DNA of 6,822 nt from JBCDIQ01 sp039024295 (GTDB lineage: Bacteria; Bacteroidota; Bacteroidia; J057): NCBI GenBank assembly GCA_039024295.1, contig JBCDIQ010000326.1:1-6822 (forward strand), in the 5' to 3' direction. A program made the translations under genes and the position numbers. Shown in pieces: positions 1 through 6,458 of the stretch. The notes beneath the pieces were generated by a model. That model saw only the letters and a list, made by a program, of their open reading frames with translations, did no database searches and was not told the DNA's origin. Positions within the stretch are counted from its first letter, which is position 1; each line of letters opens with the position of its first letter.

Positions 1-537
1 ATAGCAGGGATACGCAAAAGCAAAATCGGCACATAAGCTAAACGAAAGATCATACATCTTTTCCCGCATCAGAGCTGATTTCACCAGCATGCTCTGGTGT
101 ACGAATGGCAGGCGTTTCCAAAAGGTCGCTAAGGGGCTGGCCGTTTGCAGGCGGGTAAACCCACTGTCAGGATAATGGATTTCGGTGTGGCCATATAGAA
201 AATCGGCATCTTTCTGCGCTTGCTGCATAACTTTTTCCAGAACTTCTGGAGAGGCAATCTCATCTCCAGCATTCATGAAAATTAACCACGTGCCCTTGGC
301 TTTTTTGATACCTTTATTCATCGCATCATAAATCCCCTCGTCCTGCCCAGAATCCCATTGGGCTATATGGGATGCATACTGATGAATGATAGGTAGGGAG
401 TTGTCATTGCTACCCCCATCTTGAATGATTAATTCCCAGTCCTGATAACTTTGGCCTATAACCGATTGGATGGTTCTCTCCAATCCAATTCCATCGTTAA
501 AGTTAACGGTGATAATACTCACAGTGGGAAGGGCCAT
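1..537 (-). CDS. Family 2 glycosyltransferase, partial (C-terminus beyond left edge)
   Basis: This open frame of 179 codons starts at ATG 537 and is still open at base 1, so only the N-terminal part is present. It reads as a GT-A fold, family 2 glycosyltransferase that would transfer a sugar from a nucleotide-sugar donor, probably in the cytoplasm during polysaccharide assembly. Visible motifs are the first strand VSIITVNFND (residues 6-15), DGGSND (40-45), the block DEGIYDAMNKG (66-76), and NAGD (89-92) at the metal-binding DXD-like position, where relatives usually have NSGD. HQSM (147-150) and LCADF (169-173) follow at the expected acceptor side. The pattern resembles the WcaA/WcaE-like branch that modifies exopolysaccharide or lipid-linked glycans. 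The start lies 5 bp after the stop of the upstream glycosyltransferase, so translational coupling is likely. No Shine-Dalgarno sequence is seen. Family is secure; donor, acceptor and pathway are unknown. Confidence 0.9.
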   Translation of the reverse strand, partial: MALPTVSIITVNFNDGIGLERTIQSVIGQSYQDWELIIQDGGSNDNSLPIIHQYASHIAQWDSGQDEGIYDAMNKGIKKAKGTWLIFMNAGDEIASPEVLEKVMQQAQKDADFLYGHTEIHYPDSGFTRLQTASPLATFWKRLPFVHQSMLVKSALMREKMYDLSFSLCADFAFAYPCY

Positions 538-542
538 ATAAG

Positions 543-1652
543 CTACTTTAGAGGCTTGGGGGCGAGTAAATCGTGTAAAGTTCCAATGATTCCTTCCTGA
601 GTCTTCAGGTTCAGCTTGTACTTATACATCTTATCTGAAAAGGTAAAGTCTGTTGTGTCGATCAGCTTAGCTGCACGTTTTGCTCCCTTTCTGTTTCCGG
701 AAAAAACCAGAAAATTCGCAAAAGCAATCATAAAATAAGCAAGGGACGACTTGATAAGGGTAGGAGATATTGCCCCTTTATCAAGGTCAATTTGATAGTC
801 GAAATCAATCGCCGTTTCTTCTGCGATAACCGCTGCATAGTTGTCGAACCCAAAGGATTTTGCAAGGCTATAAGAGATAGAATTTATGTCTTTATAATTG
901 GTGTCAGTGCCCTCAACGGTTTTTGAGTCATCATGATACCTAAAGTTTAGGATCGCATCTGGAATTTCTTTTGCCTTATCTGCTCCAAAATACAGCAGCC
1001 ACTTGATCCACCATTCCCTGTCCATGGCATAATGAAGAGATTTGCTTAGGGGACCCATTTTATCAACGGCTGTTTTACTGAAAAAAATGGCAGGTTGACT
1101 GAAGCTGGCAAGTCCAATTGCCTTTGCTGTGTTTCCATCAAACAGCAAAGTTCCTTTTTCACGACCCTCCACTTCTTCAATACCAAAGAGAGCAGATTTT
1201 CCAAAGACAGCTTCAAACGCTCCCCCTTGATAAGCATACCCGATCTTTTCCAATGCCCCCGGATTAAAGTAATCGTCGGAATTACACCAATTAAACAGGT
1301 CCCCTGTACTCTGGGCTAAGCCTTTATTGATGGCATCACTTTGTCCCCCATCCGGCTCAGATACCCACTTGGTAAGCCAGGGAGAATACTTTTCAAGGAT
1401 TTCCTTGGTTTCGTCTGTACTTCCGCCATCCATCACGATATATTCAAGTGCAGGGTAGTTTTGTAAGAGGATGGATCGGATGGTTTCTTCAATATATTGT
1501 CCTTGATTATAGCTGGGCGTAACCAGGCTAATTTTAGGATATGGGATGCTTGGCCCATAAGATTCTGGGGAAACCTCTTCAGTCCATGGCCAGCCGGACT
1601 TTTGGGCAGGAGGGGGAGGAAGTTCTTTCAGCAAGGAGGGTCGTGAGGGCAT
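543..1652 (-). CDS. Family 2 glycosyltransferase, complete (369 aa)
   Basis: This is a complete GT-A family 2 glycosyltransferase. The N-terminal leader contains the LPPPP...GWPWTEE segment (11-26), which I recall preceding the catalytic domain in related enzymes; its presence supports the ATG at 1652. The catalytic domain begins at ISLVTPSYNQ (41-50), followed by DGGSTD (75-80), EPDGGQSDAINKG (99-111) and NSDD (124-127) as the DXD-like metal/nucleotide site. FSQPAIFF (184-191) and MDREWWIKW (210-218) lie at the acceptor/base position. Residues after about 260 form a helical tail with one hydrophobic stretch (303-318), too weak to call a membrane anchor. There is no signal peptide, so action is presumably on the cytoplasmic face of the membrane. 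It lies 67 bp after the amylase stop and 5 bp before the next glycosyltransferase, with no terminator visible. Its motif set differs from its neighbour, so the pair probably makes two different linkages rather than being a recent duplication. Substrate unknown. Confidence 0.93.
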   Translation of the reverse strand: MPSRPSLLKELPPPPAQKSGWPWTEEVSPESYGPSIPYPKISLVTPSYNQGQYIEETIRSILLQNYPALEYIVMDGGSTDETKEILEKYSPWLTKWVSEPDGGQSDAINKGLAQSTGDLFNWCNSDDYFNPGALEKIGYAYQGGAFEAVFGKSALFGIEEVEGREKGTLLFDGNTAKAIGLASFSQPAIFFSKTAVDKMGPLSKSLHYAMDREWWIKWLLYFGADKAKEIPDAILNFRYHDDSKTVEGTDTNYKDINSISYSLAKSFGFDNYAAVIAEETAIDFDYQIDLDKGAISPTLIKSSLAYFMIAFANFLVFSGNRKGAKRAAKLIDTTDFTFSDKMYKYKLNLKTQEGIIGTLHDLLAPKPLK

Positions 1653-1719
1653 AAAGGAGAAATTTCCAGTTTGTTGGGGTTAATCAATTGAAGGGTATTG
1701 AAAGAACTGCTTAGGGGAT

Positions 1720-3579
1720 TTATTTCAATTCCAGCACCATCACGCCGGTGGCAGGAACCTCAATCTCGTTAAGAGAAGAGATATTTTGACCGCTTGTTAC
1801 TTCTCTGGCAGCACTAAATCCAGCAAGCCGCTCTTCGAATCGATCCATAGAAAGGGTTTGGGCTTCCTTATTTTGGTTTAGGATCACCATAACAGTTTGT
1901 TCTGGATGGTAACGAAAGTATACATATACCCCTTTCTCTGGCACAAACTGCATCAGTTTTCCCCTGCCAATTGCGGGAGAAGTTTTACGAAATGCCAGCA
2001 GGGATTGCAGGTAATTGAAGGCTTCATTTTCCATTTCTGTTCTACCTGAAGCAAGAAATTTATTTACGCTGTCACCCGGCCAGCCACCTGGAAATGGCAT
2101 TCTTACTTTCTCATGGTTATCCCAGTCAAAATATTCACCTGCAAGGTATTCCGTGCCATAATACAGACAGGGAATCCCACGCGTAGTCAACAGGAAAGCT
2201 ACGCCCATTTTGTACTTATTCAGGTCTTTACCCACCACTTCGAAAAATCGGCTTATGTCGTGGTTATCAAGAAATACAACATTGCGAGTGGGGTCATGGT
2301 ACACAAAGTCCTTGGCCAGGGTATAGTACAGCCTTGCGACTCCGTCTGTCCACCCAAAATCTTTGGTCAGGGCGTCATTTAAGGCATAATGGAGCTGGAA
2401 ATCAGTCACTGCAGGCAGGTGAGAAGTGCTGTTTTTATACCCGGTTTTTTCAGTAAAAAATGATTGGATCGGTACACCATGAACCCAAGTCTCTCCGTAA
2501 AGTGTGAGTTGAGGGTATTCCTTTCGCATTGCTTTACACCAATCTGCCATGAAGGATTGACTGGGGTAAGCATAGGTGTCAATGCGATAAGCATCCAGGC
2601 CTGTATGCTCCACCCACCAAATGTTGTTCTGAATCAGGTAGCGAGCAACGTGTTCGTTTTCCTGGTTTAAATCAGGCATATGGGTGTCAAACCATCCATT
2701 TGACATCAATTCTTTGTCTTTTGCGGAGGCATATGGATCCAGCAGGGTAGGCGCACGGTAGGTGGTCTTCGTAAACGTATCCCATTGATTTAGCCAGGTT
2801 GGATCGGGTAAATCCCGGATAAACCAATGTTGGTCTCCGACATGGTTGTGAACAATGTCCATCACTACCTTCAGCCCTTTTTCATGGCAGGCCTCCACCA
2901 ATTGTTTATATATCGCCACATCTCCTAGACGTGGATCAACCTTGTAATGATCTGTAAACGCATATCCGTGATAAGATTCGTGTGGCTGGTCATTTTCCTG
3001 AACGGGATTTAGCCAAAGAGCCGTTACCCCCAGCTCATCGAAATAGTCCAAATGGTCTATGATTCCTTTTAGGTCACCTCCTCTGCGTTGGTAAAGTGCT
3101 GTATCCGCCGGGTCAATTTCCTGCTGCATACTGGCAATTACATCATTGGACGGGTCTCCGTTGGCAAACCTGTCAGGCATGAGCAAGTAAATAACGTCTG
3201 CCTGTGTCAAGCCCTGCACCCTTTCTTCCCCTTTTTCCCGCGCTTTTAATTCATACGTAAAACTTGTGGAGGCCTTGTTGGTGGGATGCGTCAAGCTGAA
3301 CACGAGTCTTCCAGGTTTTGTCTCTGGGGCAATATTCAGTCGAATGAATAGATAATTGTCGTTTTTTAGACGGGTGGTTCCAAGTAGCTCCACCCCTTCG
3401 TAGGGCATCATATCTATCTGCTGAAGGGCAAGTCCCTCGCCATATACCAGGAGTTCTAATTCATCCGATGCCATTCCCACCCACCAGTTAGGCGGATCAA
3501 TGCGCTGGATGGGACTATTCTGGGCAAAAGTTGCCAAAAAACAGGCCGTTAGTAGGGATGTCAATATCGACTTTCTCAT
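1720..3579 (-). CDS. Secreted GH13 alpha-amylase, cyclomaltodextrinase/neopullulanase-like (SusA-like)
   Basis: This glycoside hydrolase family 13 enzyme is expected to cleave alpha-1,4 links in cyclodextrins, maltodextrins or pullulan in the periplasm or outside the cell. The frame is open from ATG 3669 (649 aa), but ATG 3579 is preferred (619 aa): it starts exactly at a signal peptide (MRKSILTSLL..., cleavage near A19-Q20), and the upstream extension runs through a hairpin. In the 619-aa numbering, residues about 23-110 fit the cyclomaltodextrinase N-terminal Ig-like domain. The TIM barrel follows, with MPDRFANGDPSND (134-146), region I DIVHNH (241-246), nucleophile D334 in YRIDTYAY, acid/base E363 in GETW and the third acid D441 in LDNHD. 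All three catalytic acids are present. A C-terminal beta domain ends at 619. Closest remembered types are Bacteroides SusA and Flavobacterium cyclomaltodextrinase. No SusC/SusD genes are seen nearby, and there is no T9SS sorting domain, so a periplasmic location is more likely. Exact specificity cannot be read from sequence. Confidence 0.93.
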   Translation of the reverse strand: MRKSILTSLLTACFLATFAQNSPIQRIDPPNWWVGMASDELELLVYGEGLALQQIDMMPYEGVELLGTTRLKNDNYLFIRLNIAPETKPGRLVFSLTHPTNKASTSFTYELKAREKGEERVQGLTQADVIYLLMPDRFANGDPSNDVIASMQQEIDPADTALYQRRGGDLKGIIDHLDYFDELGVTALWLNPVQENDQPHESYHGYAFTDHYKVDPRLGDVAIYKQLVEACHEKGLKVVMDIVHNHVGDQHWFIRDLPDPTWLNQWDTFTKTTYRAPTLLDPYASAKDKELMSNGWFDTHMPDLNQENEHVARYLIQNNIWWVEHTGLDAYRIDTYAYPSQSFMADWCKAMRKEYPQLTLYGETWVHGVPIQSFFTEKTGYKNSTSHLPAVTDFQLHYALNDALTKDFGWTDGVARLYYTLAKDFVYHDPTRNVVFLDNHDISRFFEVVGKDLNKYKMGVAFLLTTRGIPCLYYGTEYLAGEYFDWDNHEKVRMPFPGGWPGDSVNKFLASGRTEMENEAFNYLQSLLAFRKTSPAIGRGKLMQFVPEKGVYVYFRYHPEQTVMVILNQNKEAQTLSMDRFEERLAGFSAAREVTSGQNISSLNEIEVPATGVMVLELK

Positions 3580-3629
3580 CAGATTGGCTAGTTGGTTCGG
3601 CCAAGATAGCAAGCTTTTCCACAAATGAG

Positions 3630-3657
3630 AAAAGGCCTGTGCCACTGGCACAGACCT
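3630..3657 (-). terminator. 11-bp hairpin with short U-tract (terminator or leader structure)
   Basis: On the minus strand AGGTCTGTGCC (3657-3647), a 3-nt loop AGT, and GGCACAGGCCT (3643-3633) form an uninterrupted 11-bp stem if one U-G wobble is allowed. The stem runs into only four T residues (3633-3630). The plus-strand version has a C-A mismatch at the same place, so the structure favours minus-strand RNA. It lies 50 bp upstream of the preferred amylase start. It could be a weak second terminator for the cargo gene, a structure in the amylase 5' leader, or a DNA operator, since the inner CTGTGCC/GGCACAG arms are a perfect inverted repeat. Confidence 0.5.
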
Positions 3658-3682
3658 ACACACATACACACGTAATTTTTTT

Positions 3683-3714
3683 AAAAAGGGGAGCTCCCTC
3701 CTGGAAGCCCCCTT
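3683..3714 (-). terminator. Rho-independent terminator after the T9SS cargo gene
   Basis: On the minus strand AAGGGG-GCTTCC (3714-3703), loop AGGA, then GGGAGC-T-CCCCTT (3698-3686) forms a 12-bp stem with one bulged T and one U-G wobble. The stem runs into a run of five T residues (3687-3683), two of which pair with the opening A residues. It begins 41 bp after the stop codon of the 834-aa gene. On the plus strand the wobble becomes a C-A mismatch and no T-run follows, so it is directional for minus-strand transcription. It implies that the cargo gene and the amylase gene are separate transcription units, or that read-through is limited. Confidence 0.75.
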
Positions 3715-3755
3715 CTAACAACAATAGAATGAGAAACACACTGAAACTCGTTGGC

Positions 3756-6260
3756 TTATCTTTGAAGCCATATTTTTTTCACCAATTGACGATCGTTGTG
3801 GCGTATGTGGAGCATCAACAGGCCATTTGGCTGGTGTTCGGGAAACCTCATGCGCCACCCTTCCTGATGCTTTTCCAGTCGGCCGACTTGCTGTCCTTGC
3901 AGATTAAATGCCTGGACAGAAACCTCTTCGGAAAACTCCTGTGCTATTCGAATGAAGACATCTCCGGTGGAAGGATTGGGGTATACCCGCCAGTTGTCTG
4001 GGGAAAGGGGATCATTATTGGATACGTTCCGGTCCCGAACCACAATTTTTACTTCCTGGGTCTGGATAGGCAACTCTGTTCCGTCTGGGCGAATGATCCG
4101 AATTCGCTCAAAAGCAAGACGTAATGTATCTTCTCCCGTACGCTTTCCTGCTATATCATCTACCATGATGATATCAAAGCGGGCGATTTGACCGTAGCTG
4201 CTTCTGAAACCCAGGTCATTCCTGCTGATGCCCACGTCAATTTTCCCATCATTAAAGCGGTCTCGTTGCAGGCTAAACATATCTGTGTACTGTGTTCCCA
4301 GCCAACAAGAATCTAAGTTCATTTTTGCTGATCCACTGTCTACTACCTGAGAATTATAAGAAACGGTAAACGCTATCCCGTACACACTGTCTGCAGGGAG
4401 GGTATCAGTGCCAAGCAGAATAGGAATATTTAGGGTATCACGTGTTCTTACTGCCTGGGCAGGAGGCTGAAACAGGAGGAAAGGACTTCCTGGTCCACCG
4501 GTTTTGAAGCTCCCTTTTTGGTGGCTCAGGTCATAATTCTGCTGAATGGCAAGCGTATCATTTAGGTCTATAATTCCATCTCCGTTAGCATCTACAAAAA
4601 CCTTATCCAATCCGCCGGGTAAAGTGTCTCCCCAAGCTGTGGGTTGTTTGCCACTCCAGGAAAGGTCATTCGATGAACGAGGAGCACCAACTGAGCCATA
4701 GCCTAAGCCTATGGACAATACATCCAGGTTGTTTGCGGTACCGTCGTTGTCTGTATCTCCAGGCCACACGCACAAAGGGGCAGGCAATACATGAACGGTA
4801 TCGTTTACCTCACATCCTGAAGTGATGTCCCGTAAGGTCAGGGCAAACATCCCCGCGGAACTTACACGGATCGAATCATTATTAAAGGGAGGAGGGGTAT
4901 TCCAAGTGTAGGTGTACAGTCCAGATCCTTTAAATATGTTTGGCTTCAAGGTCAAGGTGTCTCCGGGACAGAAAAACAGGCTGTCGGCTGCCTCTGCTAG
5001 CTGCATGTACAGGCAAGTGTCACGCACATCGATAATGACAGCTTGCTCATGAATTCTCCCTGGTCCACACCATATCGGCGACTCTACTGCAGAGAGGATA
5101 AAAGAATGGCGCCCAAATTTTTGAGGGTTCCAGCTGAATGTACCGGTAGGCAGGGTATCTGTAAAGCTGTTGATCACCACAGCCTGGGTACTATCAAAAA
5201 ATTCTGCTGTGGGATCTGGAAGCCCTTCCCACGAAAGGGTTGTTTCTAAACTGCCTCCATTATCAGGGTCGATCGCTTTAAAGCTGATGTTCATCTGGCG
5301 GCCTAAACTTGCCCTGACGACAAATGAATCAACCCAAGTAGCACCGCTGATAAATCCATTATTTTTTTGAGGAGAAGGAATTACAGGTAGATTGGGAGTT
5401 GGAGGGGAAACAAATCCATCAACAGTTTGTACCATAAAATCACGTGAATACCTGCCAATTAATTGTCCTTGACGATATTCACGAACCTCCAGGCACACAG
5501 GCCCCACTACAGCACCTCCAGGTTGAGGCATAAAACTCAGATTTCCTGTTAAAGGATCTAGCTGTACCTCCCAATCAGGACCCAGGGGTGAGGTAGCAAA
5601 ATATCCTCCTGCATAGGGGACTGGACTACCACTGCTGTCCATACAAGGGATGAGGACATATCCCAAAGAATCACCGTCTGGATCATTAGCTCCTAAGCTT
5701 ATCCTCGAAAGAGTAGAATCATCTAAATATATGGCTGCTGGCGCGAGGAATTCAGGTGCATGGTTTCCTTCGAATAGGGGATCTGTATCCACCAACATTG
5801 AAATGGATAAATGACTATCTGCCGCTCCACTCGTAATGCTATCAGATCGGCAACAACTTCTGTAAATGATCTCGTACTGACAAGTAGGTGCCATTTGGAA
5901 AATTCTGCTGAAAGTAACTTGCTCAATCCCAGGTAGGAATGGGCTAGGTGACCCTCCACAGTTTGTAGGTAAGGTGGGGCATAAAGGAGTTACGTCAACA
6001 GCACTCCCTACTTGCCAAGGGGATTCCGCAACAGGAACGGTACATCCATTTAATACAAAAGAAAGCGCAGGGGTATCTGGAGTATTCGGGGTGGTTGAAC
6101 ACTCATAATAACGCGTAAGAAAAACCTCGTAGCGTTGCCCCCCAAGTGCTTCATAACGAAGTTCTGCTCCCCATTCATCGGCAGCAAATCCCTTTGTAGG
6201 AACTCCTGCTCCCCAAAGGAGAAGCCCTAAAAGACACCAAATGTTGAACTGTGATTTCAT
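3756..6260 (-). CDS. Secreted multidomain T9SS cargo protein with dockerin-like and cohesin-like modules
   Basis: This is an 834-aa exported structural or adhesion-type protein with no catalytic domain that I recognise. A signal peptide spans residues 1 to about 26 (hydrophobic core CLLGLLLWGAGV). Residues 28-280 match a recurrent Bacteroidota N-terminal module: an opening like ELRYEALGGQRYEVFLTRYYEC, many cysteines (54, 73, 94, 101, 127, 136, 137), and a cadherin-like DPDGDSL (193-199). A second beta-rich unit with DPDNGG (331-336) and an Ig/PKD-like unit (about 417-492, CPGD and YTYTWNT) follow. Next is a dockerin-like module with two EF-hand-type loops, D502/D504/D506/T508/N510/D513 and D557/N559/D561/I563/D565/D568. 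A cohesin-like beta-sandwich follows (about 603-742; GIAFTVSYNSQVVDSG, then GKIDVGISRND). A type A sorting domain ends the chain (WRVYPNPSTGDVFIRI at 757, ending KKIWLQR), predicting outer-membrane export and cell-surface anchoring or release. The ATG at 6260 is fixed by the signal peptide. Domain limits beyond the loops and sorting tail are my estimates. Confidence 0.9.
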   Translation of the reverse strand: MKSQFNIWCLLGLLLWGAGVPTKGFAADEWGAELRYEALGGQRYEVFLTRYYECSTTPNTPDTPALSFVLNGCTVPVAESPWQVGSAVDVTPLCPTLPTNCGGSPSPFLPGIEQVTFSRIFQMAPTCQYEIIYRSCCRSDSITSGAADSHLSISMLVDTDPLFEGNHAPEFLAPAAIYLDDSTLSRISLGANDPDGDSLGYVLIPCMDSSGSPVPYAGGYFATSPLGPDWEVQLDPLTGNLSFMPQPGGAVVGPVCLEVREYRQGQLIGRYSRDFMVQTVDGFVSPPTPNLPVIPSPQKNNGFISGATWVDSFVVRASLGRQMNISFKAIDPDNGGSLETTLSWEGLPDPTAEFFDSTQAVVINSFTDTLPTGTFSWNPQKFGRHSFILSAVESPIWCGPGRIHEQAVIIDVRDTCLYMQLAEAADSLFFCPGDTLTLKPNIFKGSGLYTYTWNTPPPFNNDSIRVSSAGMFALTLRDITSGCEVNDTVHVLPAPLCVWPGDTDNDGTANNLDVLSIGLGYGSVGAPRSSNDLSWSGKQPTAWGDTLPGGLDKVFVDANGDGIIDLNDTLAIQQNYDLSHQKGSFKTGGPGSPFLLFQPPAQAVRTRDTLNIPILLGTDTLPADSVYGIAFTVSYNSQVVDSGSAKMNLDSCWLGTQYTDMFSLQRDRFNDGKIDVGISRNDLGFRSSYGQIARFDIIMVDDIAGKRTGEDTLRLAFERIRIIRPDGTELPIQTQEVKIVVRDRNVSNNDPLSPDNWRVYPNPSTGDVFIRIAQEFSEEVSVQAFNLQGQQVGRLEKHQEGWRMRFPEHQPNGLLMLHIRHNDRQLVKKIWLQR

Positions 6261-6327
6261 AGGATTGCTAATCAGCCAGCGTTTTCATGATACAATGAAG
6301 CCAATACTATTGCCTAACAAAAAAACT

Positions 6328-6358
6328 ATTTTGGTATTTTCTGAATAGGATTTTGGTA
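6328..6358. repeat. Direct repeat ATTTTGGTA x2, 22 bp apart
   Basis: The 9-mer ATTTTGGTA occurs at 6328-6336 and again at 6350-6358. The start-to-start distance is 22 bp, about two helical turns, so both copies face the same side of the DNA. They lie in the divergent intergenic region, 68 bp upstream of the cargo gene start and 100 bp upstream of the plus-strand gene start. This geometry suits a regulator that binds paired direct half-sites, but AT-rich sequence makes chance matches common, so a role is only a suggestion. Confidence 0.4.
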
Positions 6359-6424
6359 AAATGAGATTGATGATTAAAAATAAGTATTTGATATTCAGTT
6401 TATAACTAAATTATTTATATTCTG

Positions 6425-6455
6425 TTGGCTGATTTTTCTGAAAAGTTTATTTTTG
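6425..6455 (+). promoter_or_regulatory. Candidate Bacteroidota-type promoter for the plus-strand gene
   Basis: TTG at 6425-6427 and TATTTTTG at 6448-6455 match the Bacteroidota sigma factor pattern TTG / TAnnTTTG with a 20-bp spacer. The -7 box ends only 3 bp before the ATG at 6459, so the transcript would begin at or very near the start codon. Either the mRNA is leaderless or this is a chance match in AT-rich DNA and the real promoter is further upstream. The rest of 6261-6458 is AT-rich and holds no gene; I could not find a good minus-strand promoter for the cargo gene in it. Confidence 0.3.
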
Positions 6456-6458
6456 GGC

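Noticed and set aside
543..1652. Tandem duplication of the two glycosyltransferases
   Set aside because: The motif sets differ (DGGQSDAINKG with NSDD versus DEGIYDAMNKG with NAGD) and the N-terminal leader is in only one of them; they are different branches of the family.
1653..1719. Possible terminator between amylase and glycosyltransferase
   Set aside because: Only a short TCAATTGA palindrome is present, with no GC-rich stem and no T-run.
3657..3674. CA-rich stretch (TACACACATACACACG)
   Set aside because: Too short and imperfect to be a meaningful microsatellite; it is simply the spacer between the two hairpins.
3531..4124. Plus-strand open frame of 197 codons
   Set aside because: It overlaps the amylase signal-peptide region, both hairpins and the end of the cargo gene in antisense; its translation shows no domain-like pattern, while the minus-strand genes have clear motifs throughout.
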